Part shown: piece by piece, positions 42,423 to 50,881 of the stretch | Position numbering within the stretch: position 1 is the first letter of the stretch | How the letters are laid out: each line of letters starts with the position of its first letter | From: Sphingomicrobium lutaoense | Lineage (GTDB): Bacteria; Pseudomonadota; Alphaproteobacteria; Sphingomonadales; Sphingomonadaceae | Assembly: GCF_014195685.1 (NCBI RefSeq) | Contig: NZ_JACICF010000002.1 | Span: 62,001-126,000, forward strand | Reading direction: 5' to 3' | Length of the DNA stretch: 64,000 bases | Program-made: the position numbers and the translations under genes | Notes under the pieces: model-generated | The model's database searches: none | What the model was told of the DNA's origin: nothing | The model's input: only the letters and a program-made list of their open reading frames with translations

Positions 42423-42983
42423 CTGGTCAAGCTCAACAAGATCTACACCCGCACTGGGGACGATGGCACCGCCGGGCTGGTCGATGGCAGCCGAACCTCC
42501 AAGGCGGGGGCGCGGATGCATGCGATCGGCGAGGTGGATGAAGCCAACAGCGCCCTGGGCGTGGTGATCGCCCATCTTTCCGACAAGAAGCTGTCCGAGG
42601 CGCTGCGGCGCATCCAGAACGAATTGTTCGACCTGGGCGCCGATCTCGCCACGCCCGGCGAAGTCGAGGGCGCGCTGCGCATCGAGGAGAGTCAGGTCGA
42701 GCGGCTCGAGCAAGAGATCGACGCGATGAATGCCGATCTTGATCCGTTGACCAGCTTCATCCTGCCCGGCGGATCGGCCGCGACCGCGCAACTCTATCTT
42801 GCCCGGGCGGTGGTGCGGCGCGCCGAGCGCGCGGCAGTGGCACTGTGGGACGGGGAAGAGGTCAATCCTCACGTCCTTTCCTATCTCAACCGCCTGTCGG
42901 ACCATCTGTTCGTCTCGGCGCGCGCCCATGCCGCATCGGAAGGCACGGGCGATATCCTGTGGCAGCCCGGCGCGACGCGCTGA
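42423..42983 (+). CDS. Cob(I)alamin adenosyltransferase, PduO type
   Basis: Adenosylates cob(I)alamin to make coenzyme B12. The 186-residue protein has the ATP-binding N terminus KIYTRTGDDGTAGLVDG, then EVDEANSALG near 40, LPGGSAATAQLYLARAVVRRAER near 120 and NRLSDHLF at the end. No ATG, GTG or TTG lies before the N-terminal motif; the in-frame stop of the preceding gene is at 42417. Homologous proteins begin M-V-K-L-N-K, which fits CTG at 42423 as a rare start codon with GGGG upstream. The next ATG (42516) would remove the ATP-binding motif. Confidence 0.9.
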   Translation: MVKLNKIYTRTGDDGTAGLVDGSRTSKAGARMHAIGEVDEANSALGVVIAHLSDKKLSEALRRIQNELFDLGADLATPGEVEGALRIEESQVERLEQEIDAMNADLDPLTSFILPGGSAATAQLYLARAVVRRAERAAVALWDGEEVNPHVLSYLNRLSDHLFVSARAHAASEGTGDILWQPGATR

Positions 42984-43043
42984 GCGAGACCGGGAACATC
43001 TCCTGCCCATGACCGCTGAACCTGTGCTAAGTGGGAGCGTGTA

Positions 43044-44285
43044 GTGGCCAGAGCCGATGACCAGCCTTCATCCGACCTTCGCGATCGATATCTTTCGACG
43101 CGGCATCTCACCGATGCGCTTGCCCGGCCGCTCAGTGATGCCGATGCGGTGATCCAGCCGCACGAGGACGCTTCGCCCGCGAAATGGCACCTCGCGCACA
43201 CCAGCTGGTTCTTCGAGACCTTCATCCTGCGCGACCATGTGGCGGACTATCGCCTCCATGACGAACGCTGGCCCTTTCTGTTTAACAGCTATTATGAAGG
43301 CGAAGGCGAGCGCCATGCCCGTGCCCGGCGCGGGATGATCAGCCGCCCCTCGCTCGATGAGGTGCGCGCCTATCGCGCCCATGTCGACGACGCGCTGGTG
43401 GAGGCGCTGCCCCAGCTGGGCGAGGATGTTCGCGCGCTCATTGCGCTCGGCATCGAGCATGAACAGCAGCATCAGGAACTGTTCCTCACCGATATCCTCG
43501 CCGCCTTGCACGAAAATCCGCTCGACCCCGCTTATGGCGAAGGGCCGCCCGTCGCGACGGGCGAGGCCGCGCCGATGGGCTGGACCCGCCACGAAGGCGG
43601 GACGGTCGAGATCGGCCATTCGGGCAAGGGCTTTTCCTTCGACTGCGAACGGCCCCGCCATGCGCGGCTGGTGGCGCCCTTCGAACTGGCTGACCGGCTG
43701 GTGACGCAGGGCGACTGGGCGCGCTTCATGCTCGACGGCGGCTATTCGACCCCGTCCCTATGGCTGTCCGATGGTTGGGCCTGGGTCACCGAAAATGGCA
43801 TCGAGGCGCCGCTTTACTGGCGGCGCGATGATGGCGAATGGTCGCGCTTCACGCTAGCGGGCCGCCGACCGATCGAACCGTCGCTGCCCGTCACCCATGT
43901 CAGCTATTACGAAGCCGAAGCCTATGCCCGCTGGGCGGGTGCGCGGCTGCCGCGCGAGGAGGAATGGGAAATGGCCGCATCGAATGCCGATCCCGCCGCG
44001 GGCCACCAGCTCGACGAGGCAGGTGCGGTGATGCCGCTGGGCGCGGGCACGATGTTCGGCGATTGCTGGCAATGGACCGGATCGGCCTATCTCCCCTACC
44101 CCGGCTTCACCCCCGAGGAAGGGACGGTCGGCGAATATAATGGCAAGTTCATGTGCGGCCAGTTCGTCCTCAAGGGCGCGAGCTGCGCCACGCCGCGCGG
44201 CCATAGCCGCGCCTCCTATCGCAATTTCTTCTATCCTGCCCAGCGCTGGCAGTTCACCGGAGTTCGCCTTGCAAGAGATGCCTGA
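43044..44285 (+). CDS. egtB: Ergothioneine biosynthesis sulfoxide synthase EgtB
   Basis: Non-haem iron enzyme that couples a thiol donor to hercynine with oxygen. The 413-residue protein has the N-terminal DinB-like domain with KWHLAHTSWFFETFIL near residue 47 and the iron-binding EHEQQHQE near 138-145. The C-terminal formylglycine-generating-enzyme-like domain ends with GHSRASYRNFFYPAQRW. The GTG start is preceded by GGGAG at six bases. Whether glutathione-derived or free cysteine is the donor cannot be told. The gene overlaps egtD. Confidence 0.94.
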   Translation: MARADDQPSSDLRDRYLSTRHLTDALARPLSDADAVIQPHEDASPAKWHLAHTSWFFETFILRDHVADYRLHDERWPFLFNSYYEGEGERHARARRGMISRPSLDEVRAYRAHVDDALVEALPQLGEDVRALIALGIEHEQQHQELFLTDILAALHENPLDPAYGEGPPVATGEAAPMGWTRHEGGTVEIGHSGKGFSFDCERPRHARLVAPFELADRLVTQGDWARFMLDGGYSTPSLWLSDGWAWVTENGIEAPLYWRRDDGEWSRFTLAGRRPIEPSLPVTHVSYYEAEAYARWAGARLPREEEWEMAASNADPAAGHQLDEAGAVMPLGAGTMFGDCWQWTGSAYLPYPGFTPEEGTVGEYNGKFMCGQFVLKGASCATPRGHSRASYRNFFYPAQRWQFTGVRLARDA

Positions 44286-45255
44286 TGCCACGACCCCCGA
44301 TAGCCCGACCGACGCGGTCGATCCCGCTTTCCGCCGCGATGTCCTCGACGGGCTGAAGGCGCGCCATCGGGCAATCCCCGCGCGCTGGCTCTACGACCGG
44401 CGCGGGTCCGAACTGTTCGACGAGATCACCCGGCTCGACAGCTATTATCCGACCCGCACCGAGACGGGCATCATGACCCGCCACGCGGCAGCGATCGCGG
44501 AGAAGACGGGGACCGGAGGCGCACTGATCGAATTCGGCGCGGGGTCAGTGACCAAGACCCCGTTGATGATCCGCGCGTTGAAGCCCGACCATTATGTCCC
44601 GATCGACATTTCGGGCGACTATCTGCGCGACAGCGCCGAGAAGTTGAAAGGCGATTTTCCCGGCCTGGCGGTCGATCCGGTCGAAGCCGATTTCACCGGC
44701 CATGTCGAATTGCCCGCCGAGATCGAGGGCCTGAAGCGCACGGGCTTTTTCCCGGGATCGACGATCGGCAATTTCGTGCCGCGCAGCGCGACCGACCTGT
44801 TGCGCCATTTCCGCGACATCCTCGGCGATCATGCCAAGCTGATCATCGGGCTCGACCGGATCAAGCCGATCGACCGGCTGCGCCGCGCCTATGACGATGC
44901 CGAGGGCGTCACCGCGGCCTTCAACCGCAATCTCCTCACCCGCATCAACCGCGAGCTGGAGGGCAATATCCCGGTCGAGCTTTTCCGCCACGAAGCGCGG
45001 TGGAACGAAATGCTGGGACGGATCGAGATGCACCTCGTCGCGACCCGCGCGCTCGACTTTACCGTCGAGGGCGAGGCCTTCCATTTCGACGAAGGCGATA
45101 CGATCCATACCGAGAACAGCCACAAATATGGTCCACGCGGGGGTCGAACGCTGCTGCTCGCCGGAGGCTGGACGCCGATCGCCGAATGGACCGACGAGGA
45201 TGAGGATTTCGCGCTCATCCTCGCCGAGGCCCAACCGCCCCGCCACGCGCCCTGA
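44278..45255 (+). CDS. egtD: L-histidine N(alpha)-methyltransferase EgtD
   Basis: Trimethylates histidine to hercynine, the first step of ergothioneine synthesis. The 325 residues show the family pattern: IPARWLYDRRGSELFDEIT, YYPTRTETGIM near 60, the SAM motif LIEFGAGSVTKT near 86, PGSTIGNFVP, GLDRIKP, and the C-terminal ENSHKYG. I use ATG 44278, which overlaps egtB by eight bases. TTG 44269 is an alternative and has the better-spaced SD (GGAG, six bases). egtB-egtD in tandem is a minimal proteobacterial ergothioneine set. Confidence 0.94.
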   Translation: MPDATTPDSPTDAVDPAFRRDVLDGLKARHRAIPARWLYDRRGSELFDEITRLDSYYPTRTETGIMTRHAAAIAEKTGTGGALIEFGAGSVTKTPLMIRALKPDHYVPIDISGDYLRDSAEKLKGDFPGLAVDPVEADFTGHVELPAEIEGLKRTGFFPGSTIGNFVPRSATDLLRHFRDILGDHAKLIIGLDRIKPIDRLRRAYDDAEGVTAAFNRNLLTRINRELEGNIPVELFRHEARWNEMLGRIEMHLVATRALDFTVEGEAFHFDEGDTIHTENSHKYGPRGGRTLLLAGGWTPIAEWTDEDEDFALILAEAQPPRHAP

Positions 45256-45325
45256 CGGATAAGGCGCCCGCCACCCGCCGAAAGCGCCGTTGCGGGCCGC
45301 CCCACCAGCCGCTAAGCCAGCGGGC

Positions 45326-45634
45326 ATGATCTTCACAATCGTCCAAATCGTCTACATCCTGCTCACGGTCCTGTGGTGGATCATCATCGCGCAGGTCATC
45401 ATGAGCTGGCTGATCGCCTTCAACGTGATCAACACCCAGTCCAATTTCGTCCGCACGCTGGGCATGGTGCTCGAGCGGATCACCGCGCCCATCTATCGGC
45501 CGATCCGCAAGATCATGCCCGATTTCGGGGGCATCGACCTGTCGCCGATGGTGGTCTTGATCGCGATCATGATCATCGAACGGGCCATCCTGCCGGGGAT
45601 CCTCGCCGAGACCGGCGTCACGGTTTTCCGGTGA
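45326..45634 (+). CDS. YggT-family membrane protein
   Basis: A 102-residue integral membrane protein with two YggT helices: about residues 3-28 ([20 protein letters not shown]) and 73-92. The conserved loop [22 protein letters not shown] lies between them. YggT proteins are linked to osmotic stress and to division or envelope functions in other bacteria, without a settled mechanism. The stop overlaps the folD GTG start (GTGA). Confidence 0.92.
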   Translation: MIFTIVQIVYILLTVLWWIIIAQVIMSWLIAFNVINTQSNFVRTLGMVLERITAPIYRPIRKIMPDFGGIDLSPMVVLIAIMIIERAILPGILAETGVTVFR

Positions 45635-46515
45635 GCCGCATCGACGGCAAGGCGGTCGCGGCCAAGCTGCGCGACGAGGTCGCCGAAAAGGTCGAGCATT
45701 TTCGCCGGAAAGTGGGGCGCGCGCCCGGCCTTGCCGTGGTGCTGGTCGGGGACGATCCGGCGAGCAATGTCTATGTCGGGGCCAAGGGCAAGGCCACCGT
45801 CGAGGCAGGGATGGAAAGCTTCACTCACCGCTTGCCCGCCGCGACGAGCGAAGGCGAACTCATCCGGCTGGTGCGCCGGCTTAATGCCGACGAAAAGGTT
45901 GACGGCATCCTCGTCCAATTGCCGCTGCCCGACCATATCGATGCCGACCGGGTGATCGATGCCATCGACCCCAAGAAGGATGTCGACGGTTTCCATGTCA
46001 TCAATGCCGGACGGTTGAGCGTCGGGCAGGATGCGCTGGTGCCCTGCACGCCCTATGGCTGCCTCCACTTGCTTAAGCAGCAATTGGGCGACCTTTCGGG
46101 CAAGCATGCGGTGGTGATCGGCCGGTCGAACATCGTCGGCAAGCCGATGGCGCAGCTTCTCCTCCAGGAAAATGCCACCGTCACCATCGCGCACAGCCGG
46201 ACCAGGAATCTTCCCGAACTGGCGCGCAGCGCGGACATCCTTGTCGCCGCGGTGGGACGCCCCGAGATGGTCAAGGCCGACTGGATCAAGCCCGGCGCGA
46301 CCGTAATCGACGTGGGCATCAACCGCCTGCCGCCCGCGAGCGAAGGCGAGAAGGGCCGGCTGGTCGGCGATGTCGATTTCGCGGGCGCCGAGAGCGTCGC
46401 CGAGGCAATCACTCCCGTGCCGGGCGGCGTGGGGCCGATGACCATCGCCATGCTGCTTCGCAACACGTTGGTGGCGGCCTATGCGCGCGAAGGGCTCGAC
46501 GCGCCGGGGATTTGA
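45631..46515 (+). CDS. folD: Bifunctional methylenetetrahydrofolate dehydrogenase/cyclohydrolase
   Basis: Interconverts one-carbon folates, using NADP. The 294-residue enzyme has the signature [17 protein letters not shown] with the catalytic Lys, [12 protein letters not shown] near 95, [28 protein letters not shown] near 165 and the C-terminal [15 protein letters not shown]. The GTG start overlaps the yggT stop by four bases. Confidence 0.97.
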   Translation: MSRIDGKAVAAKLRDEVAEKVEHFRRKVGRAPGLAVVLVGDDPASNVYVGAKGKATVEAGMESFTHRLPAATSEGELIRLVRRLNADEKVDGILVQLPLPDHIDADRVIDAIDPKKDVDGFHVINAGRLSVGQDALVPCTPYGCLHLLKQQLGDLSGKHAVVIGRSNIVGKPMAQLLLQENATVTIAHSRTRNLPELARSADILVAAVGRPEMVKADWIKPGATVIDVGINRLPPASEGEKGRLVGDVDFAGAESVAEAITPVPGGVGPMTIAMLLRNTLVAAYAREGLDAPGI

Positions 46516-46589
46516 ACCTTTTGGCGCATCATGCGCTAGCCTTGCGGTAACAAGGGGGTATTGGAAACCATGAACGAGCGGGGCGAGCG

Positions 46590-47231
46590 ATGATCGAACT
46601 TTTCACGACGGCCTTCGTCACCTTCGCGGTGATCATCGACCCGCCGGGCAATGCACCCATTTTCGCGTCGCTCACCCGTGATGCGACCCGTGACGCGCGG
46701 CGCCGAATGGCGATCCGCGCCTGTCTCGTCGCCTGGGCGATCCTCATCTTCTTCGCGCTTCTGGGCGAACCCATGCTCGAGGCGCTGGGCATCACCCTTC
46801 CCGCCTTTCGCATCGCGGGCGGGATCATGCTGTTCATGATCGCTCTCGAAATGGTGTTCGAAAAGCGCACCGAGCGGCGCGAACATCGGGCGCAGGAACT
46901 GGAAGGGACCCCCGAGGCCGAGGACGTGTCGATCTTTCCCATGGCGATCCCGATGATCGCCGGGCCGGGCACGATCGCCGCGATGATGCTGTTCACCGCG
47001 CGCGCGACCGGAACGACCGAATTCCTCGTCATTACGGGCGCGATGACCCTGGTCATCCTCATCACGCTGGGCGCGCTGCTTGCGGCGGGGCCGTTGATGC
47101 GGATGCTCGGTCACAAGGTCGAGGCGATGATCACCCGGCTGCTGGGGGTCATCCTTGCCGCGCTTGCCGCGCAATTCGTCGTCGACGGGCTCAGCGCGAG
47201 CTTTCCGATCCTTTCACCCGGAACAGCCTGA
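46590..47231 (+). CDS. MarC/SNARE-like family integral membrane protein
   Basis: A 213-residue inner-membrane protein with about six helices. The family signature IDPPGNAPIFASLT lies near residues 17-30, a second repeat reads FPMAIPMIAGPGTIAAMM near 112-129, and the charged EKRTERREHRAQELE loop divides the halves. MarC proteins have no firmly known substrate. Its last 41 bases overlap the 3' end of the convergent gene on the minus strand. Confidence 0.92.
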   Translation: MIELFTTAFVTFAVIIDPPGNAPIFASLTRDATRDARRRMAIRACLVAWAILIFFALLGEPMLEALGITLPAFRIAGGIMLFMIALEMVFEKRTERREHRAQELEGTPEAEDVSIFPMAIPMIAGPGTIAAMMLFTARATGTTEFLVITGAMTLVILITLGALLAAGPLMRMLGHKVEAMITRLLGVILAALAAQFVVDGLSASFPILSPGTA

Positions 47232-48990
47232 ACGGGCTTTCTTCGGGTAGGTCGACCGGTTCGAGCCAGTCCGGCACCTGCCGCTCGAGCGCATCGGCAA
47301 GGCGGCGGCGTGCCCTGGTGCGCTGCTGCGCCTTGTTGTCGTCGCAGATCAGCAGATAGTCGGCGCCATAGCGATCGATGATCGGGCGGGCCTGTTCGGG
47401 CGGGCTCGACAAGGCGGTGAGCACGTCACCGATCGCCTGATGGTTGCGATGATAGGGGCCGGTGATCGCGTCATGCGGGGTCATCACGATGAGGCGGGGC
47501 CCGAGGTCGATATGCACGAACATGAGGCCCGGCGGCACTTCGCCCAGCGGCTCGAGCGCGCGGTTGGCGGTGCAGGGCGTGATGCGCTTGGAATTGGCGA
47601 GCGCCTTCTGCACTTCGTTCTTCGGTACATATTGGGCGACGATCGAGGGCAGCGCGCCGAGGCCGATCACGACCAGCGCGGCGACGCCGAGGGTGCGCAC
47701 GAGGAGCGAGCCCGAGGCCGACAGGCGCGGGAGGAGGAGCCAGATCAGTCCCACCGCGCCGGGCACCGCGAGAAGCTGTGCCGCAGGGGCGGCGCGCAGC
47801 TGCCAGAAAAGCAGCCCGAGGCCGACGAAGGCGGGGACGGCGAGCGACAGGGTGGCGCGCAATTGGCGGGGATCGCGGCGGGCCGAGACGATCATGAGCG
47901 TATAGCCGATGGCACCGATCAGCGGAATCGAGAGAGCGCGCAGCTGGAGTTCGAGGCTGTGGCGGGTGACGGGGCGCGCTTCGTTGACGAGGTCGAGCCA
48001 TTGGCGCGAGACCGCCTCGGGAACGCCTTCGAGCCGCGAGAGGCAATGCGGGAAGGCGAGGGCGTGGAAGGCGGCGAGGAGGAGGCCTGCTGCGGCTGCC
48101 ATTGCGAGGCGGACGGTCCAGCGCTCATGGCCGCGCCAGCCGATGAGAAGGAGGAGCGCGCTTCCGAGGATCGCGTCGGCGAGCCAGACGGGTGTCAGCG
48201 CATCGCAGCGCATTGCGAGATTGTCGGCGGAGGCGAAGAGGAGGAAGCCGAACGAAGTGGTCGCCGCGAGGGTAGCGGCGAAGGCGAGCATGCGCCCGCG
48301 CTCGGCCCGGTCGGCGACCCAGCCGAGCACCATCGCGAAGCCGAGGAGCGAGAGGAAGATGATCATCTCGAGCCCGATGGTGAGCGACAGGCCCGCGGCG
48401 AGGCCCGCGGTGAGGCCGCCGCGGCGGGTATTCGGATCGACGAGGCCCGCGAAGGCGAGGAGGAGCAGCGCGAGCTGCCAGCCGTGATGGTCGATGCGCA
48501 TCGGGAAGAACATTCCGAGCGCGATGCTGGCGAAGAGGAAGGCAACCATCGCCAGCGGCCAGGCGGCCTTGCCGAGAATGCGGCGGGTGATGAGCGCGAG
48601 GGCGATGAGCGCGAGCAGCATGGGAACAAGCGGGGCGGTCGCCGCTGCCCATGCCTCGGCCTTCAAGGTCGGCAGGAAAAGGTCGAAAAGGAGGATGAGG
48701 CCCGCGAGCGGCAGGTCGACGAGGCGCGACCAGTGAATGTTCGCTCCGTCGGGCGGGAGAATCCGATATTGGCGCAGGTCGTGCCATCCCTGTCCGTCGA
48801 GCAGCGCGCGGACTTGTGCGAGGCGCATATTGTCGTCGGTGTCGCGCAGGAAGAAATGGTCGATCGTGCCCGAGCGGTCGATCAGCAGCCAGGCCGAGAG
48901 GCCGAGCCAGAAAATGAGCACGCCGAGGCGCCACCGTTCTTCGGCGAGGCGGCGCACGGCCGGCGGTATCAGTTGGTCCTTGTCCCCCAT
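47191..48990 (-). CDS. Large polytopic membrane protein, GT-C glycosyltransferase-like
   Basis: A 599-residue membrane protein with about 11-13 predicted helices, an extracytoplasmic first loop carrying RDTDDNMRLAQ and IHWSRLVD, and a soluble C-terminal domain of about 130 residues (PGLMFVHIDLGPRLIVMTPH, DYLLICDDNKAQQ). An acidic D-x-D-D motif in the first loop after helix one, plus many helices, is the design of lipid-linked GT-C glycosyltransferases such as STT3/PMT-type enzymes. The specific activity is unknown. The divergent gtrA gene and the nearby GT87 protein support a polyprenol-sugar pathway. Start ATG 48990 is a best guess. Confidence 0.75.
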   Translation of the reverse strand: MGDKDQLIPPAVRRLAEERWRLGVLIFWLGLSAWLLIDRSGTIDHFFLRDTDDNMRLAQVRALLDGQGWHDLRQYRILPPDGANIHWSRLVDLPLAGLILLFDLFLPTLKAEAWAAATAPLVPMLLALIALALITRRILGKAAWPLAMVAFLFASIALGMFFPMRIDHHGWQLALLLLAFAGLVDPNTRRGGLTAGLAAGLSLTIGLEMIIFLSLLGFAMVLGWVADRAERGRMLAFAATLAATTSFGFLLFASADNLAMRCDALTPVWLADAILGSALLLLIGWRGHERWTVRLAMAAAAGLLLAAFHALAFPHCLSRLEGVPEAVSRQWLDLVNEARPVTRHSLELQLRALSIPLIGAIGYTLMIVSARRDPRQLRATLSLAVPAFVGLGLLFWQLRAAPAAQLLAVPGAVGLIWLLLPRLSASGSLLVRTLGVAALVVIGLGALPSIVAQYVPKNEVQKALANSKRITPCTANRALEPLGEVPPGLMFVHIDLGPRLIVMTPHDAITGPYHRNHQAIGDVLTALSSPPEQARPIIDRYGADYLLICDDNKAQQRTRARRRLADALERQVPDWLEPVDLPEESPFRLFRVKGSESSR

Positions 48991-49134
48991 GCGCGCCACG
49001 CTAGCGGCCCTGCGGGCGGGTGCAACGCCTTCCTTGCCTAAGGGCGCAAATCGTGCACTGTGCCGGCCCTGGACCATGGCCTTGGAAAGTGCGCCCCTGA
49101 TGTTTCATCGCGAGAAGCTGCCGGACCGAAGAGC

Positions 49135-49563
49135 ATGGTGAACCGCGGATCCATTTTCGATGCACTGCCGCCCGATCAGCGTGTGGTGGCGGGGCAGGTC
49201 ATACGCTATGCCGCAGCGGGGCTGGGCATCACCATCGCCTTTTCCTTCGCCTATTGGGCGATCGCCGAATGGGGCGGGGTCGATCCCAACCTCTCGCTCG
49301 CGATCGCCTTCGTGCTTTTTTCGGGTATCGGCTATGTCATCCACGGGCGCTTCAGCTTTGCGGGGCACGGGAGCCGCGACCGGCCGCTGCATCGCGGCAG
49401 TCGTTTCTTCATCGTCAACCTAGCGGGTTTCTTCCTCAACCAGTTCTGGGTGTGGCTGCTGGTCAAGCAGATGGACGGAGCGACCTGGTGGCCGACCCTT
49501 CTCTTCGTGCTGGTCACGCCCTGGCTGACTTTCGCGCTGCACCGGCGCTTCGTCTATCAGTAG
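49135..49563 (+). CDS. GtrA-like membrane protein
   Basis: A 142-residue protein with four membrane helices, typical of the GtrA family (QVIRYAAAGLGITIAFSF, LSLAIAFVLFSGIGYVIHGRFSFAG, FFLNQFWVWLLV, and a TP-W near the end). GtrA proteins are proposed to flip undecaprenyl-phosphate-linked sugars across the inner membrane. Its neighbours are two glycosyltransferase-like membrane proteins. It converges on the fatty-acid methyltransferase gene with 12 bases between stops. Confidence 0.9.
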   Translation: MVNRGSIFDALPPDQRVVAGQVIRYAAAGLGITIAFSFAYWAIAEWGGVDPNLSLAIAFVLFSGIGYVIHGRFSFAGHGSRDRPLHRGSRFFIVNLAGFFLNQFWVWLLVKQMDGATWWPTLLFVLVTPWLTFALHRRFVYQ

Positions 49564-49575
49564 GGCGAGGCGGGA

Positions 49576-50796
49576 CTAGCCCATCGCGCGGTAGCGGGCC
49601 TCGGCCTCGGCCATATAGTCGCGGGTGATCGGGAGCGCGCGGCGGTCCCGCACATATTGAACCTGGTAATTGCAGGCCGCGCCATCCTCGAACATCACGA
49701 TCCCGCCCGCGAGGTAGAAGGTCCACATGCGGAAGAAGCGTTCGTCATAGAGAGCGACGATTTCCTTTTCATTCGCTTCGACCCTTTCGAGCCAGTGGCG
49801 CAGCGTATGGGCATAATGGAGCCTGAGCGTCTCGACATCGCTGGTGATCAGCCGGTGCGGTTCGGAAGCGGCGCACATCTGGCTGAGCGAGGGAATGTGA
49901 TAGCCGGGGAAGATCCACTTGTCGGTGAAGGGGTCGGGCGCGCCCGCTTCCCCGAGTTTGCCGATGGTGTGCAGAAGCATCACCCCGTCGTCGGTGAGGA
50001 GTCGGCGGCAGGCGGCGAAGAATTCGTCATAATGCGCCGCGCCGACATGTTCGAACATGCCCACCGAGACGATCCGGTCGAAGCGGCCTTCGAGTTTGCG
50101 ATAGTCGATGAGTCCGAAGCGCACCTTGTCGGAAACGCCTTCGCGCTCCGCCCAGGCGCGGGCATATTTGAGCTGTTCCTCCGACAGGGTGATGCCGGTG
50201 ACACGGCAGCCCGAGACACGGTGGATATAGAGCGCCAGTCCACCCCAGCCCGAGCCGATGTCAAGGACATGATCGTCTTCCCGAAGATGCAGCTTGGCGG
50301 CGATATGGGCGAGCTTGTCGAGCTGTGCCTGTTCGAGGCCGTCGGCGGGATCGGTGAAATAGGCGCAGCTATATTGGCGGTTGGGATCGAGGAAGAGATC
50401 ATAAAGATCGTCCGACAGATCGTAATGATGCGCGACATTGCGTTTCGAACGCGCCGGATTGTTGCGGCGCAGCCAGCGGCGCAGCCCCTTGATCTTGCCC
50501 TTCTTGTAGAAAGGCTGGAGGCTGCCGCCCGCCTCCCAGCGGTTCGATTTCTGGACGATTTCGAGAAGGTCGAGGATCGAGCCGTTCTCGATGATGATGT
50601 GCCCGTTCATATAGGCTTCGCCGAGCTTGAGCCGGGGATTGCGGGCAAGGTCCATGGGCACCTTGCGGTCGGTGAAACGCACGCGCAGCGGCTCGCCCGG
50701 ACCCGAACCCACCTCTTCCTCGCGGCCATCGGCCATCACCAGCGTGAGGCGGCCCTGCGTCAGCAGCCCGTCCGCGAGCCTTCCAATCAGCGACAT
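49576..50796 (-). CDS. cfa: Cyclopropane-fatty-acyl-phospholipid synthase family SAM methyltransferase
   Basis: Adds a methylene bridge to unsaturated acyl chains of membrane phospholipids, using SAM. The 406-residue protein has an N-terminal domain (MSLIGRLADGLLTQGRLTLV), the active-site region NVAHHYDLSDDLY near residue 120, YSCAYF, the SAM motif VLDIGSGWGGLAL near 172, and the bicarbonate/active-site stretch GMFEHVG. ATG 50796 has AGGGG ten bases upstream; ATG 50805 lies too close to it. Some relatives modify lipids other than by cyclopropanation, so the exact product is open. Confidence 0.92.
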   Translation of the reverse strand: MSLIGRLADGLLTQGRLTLVMADGREEEVGSGPGEPLRVRFTDRKVPMDLARNPRLKLGEAYMNGHIIIENGSILDLLEIVQKSNRWEAGGSLQPFYKKGKIKGLRRWLRRNNPARSKRNVAHHYDLSDDLYDLFLDPNRQYSCAYFTDPADGLEQAQLDKLAHIAAKLHLREDDHVLDIGSGWGGLALYIHRVSGCRVTGITLSEEQLKYARAWAEREGVSDKVRFGLIDYRKLEGRFDRIVSVGMFEHVGAAHYDEFFAACRRLLTDDGVMLLHTIGKLGEAGAPDPFTDKWIFPGYHIPSLSQMCAASEPHRLITSDVETLRLHYAHTLRHWLERVEANEKEIVALYDERFFRMWTFYLAGGIVMFEDGAACNYQVQYVRDRRALPITRDYMAEAEARYRAMG

Positions 50797-50881
50797 GTCG
50801 ATCATTCCCCTGAAAACCGTGCCGATCGACACTGGCAAGCCGAGGCGCGCCGTGCAAGATGAAGCGGTACGAGGGGGAAAG

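Noticed and set aside
46516-46589. GGCGCATCATGCGC hairpin after folD as a terminator
   Set aside because: The stem is short and no T-run follows; folD and marC may be co-transcribed.
47440-49041. 533-codon plus-strand frame opposite the GT-C-like membrane protein
   Set aside because: The product is almost only Glu, Gly, Arg and Ala, the mirror of Leu/Ala-rich membrane helices; the minus-strand protein has coherent helices.
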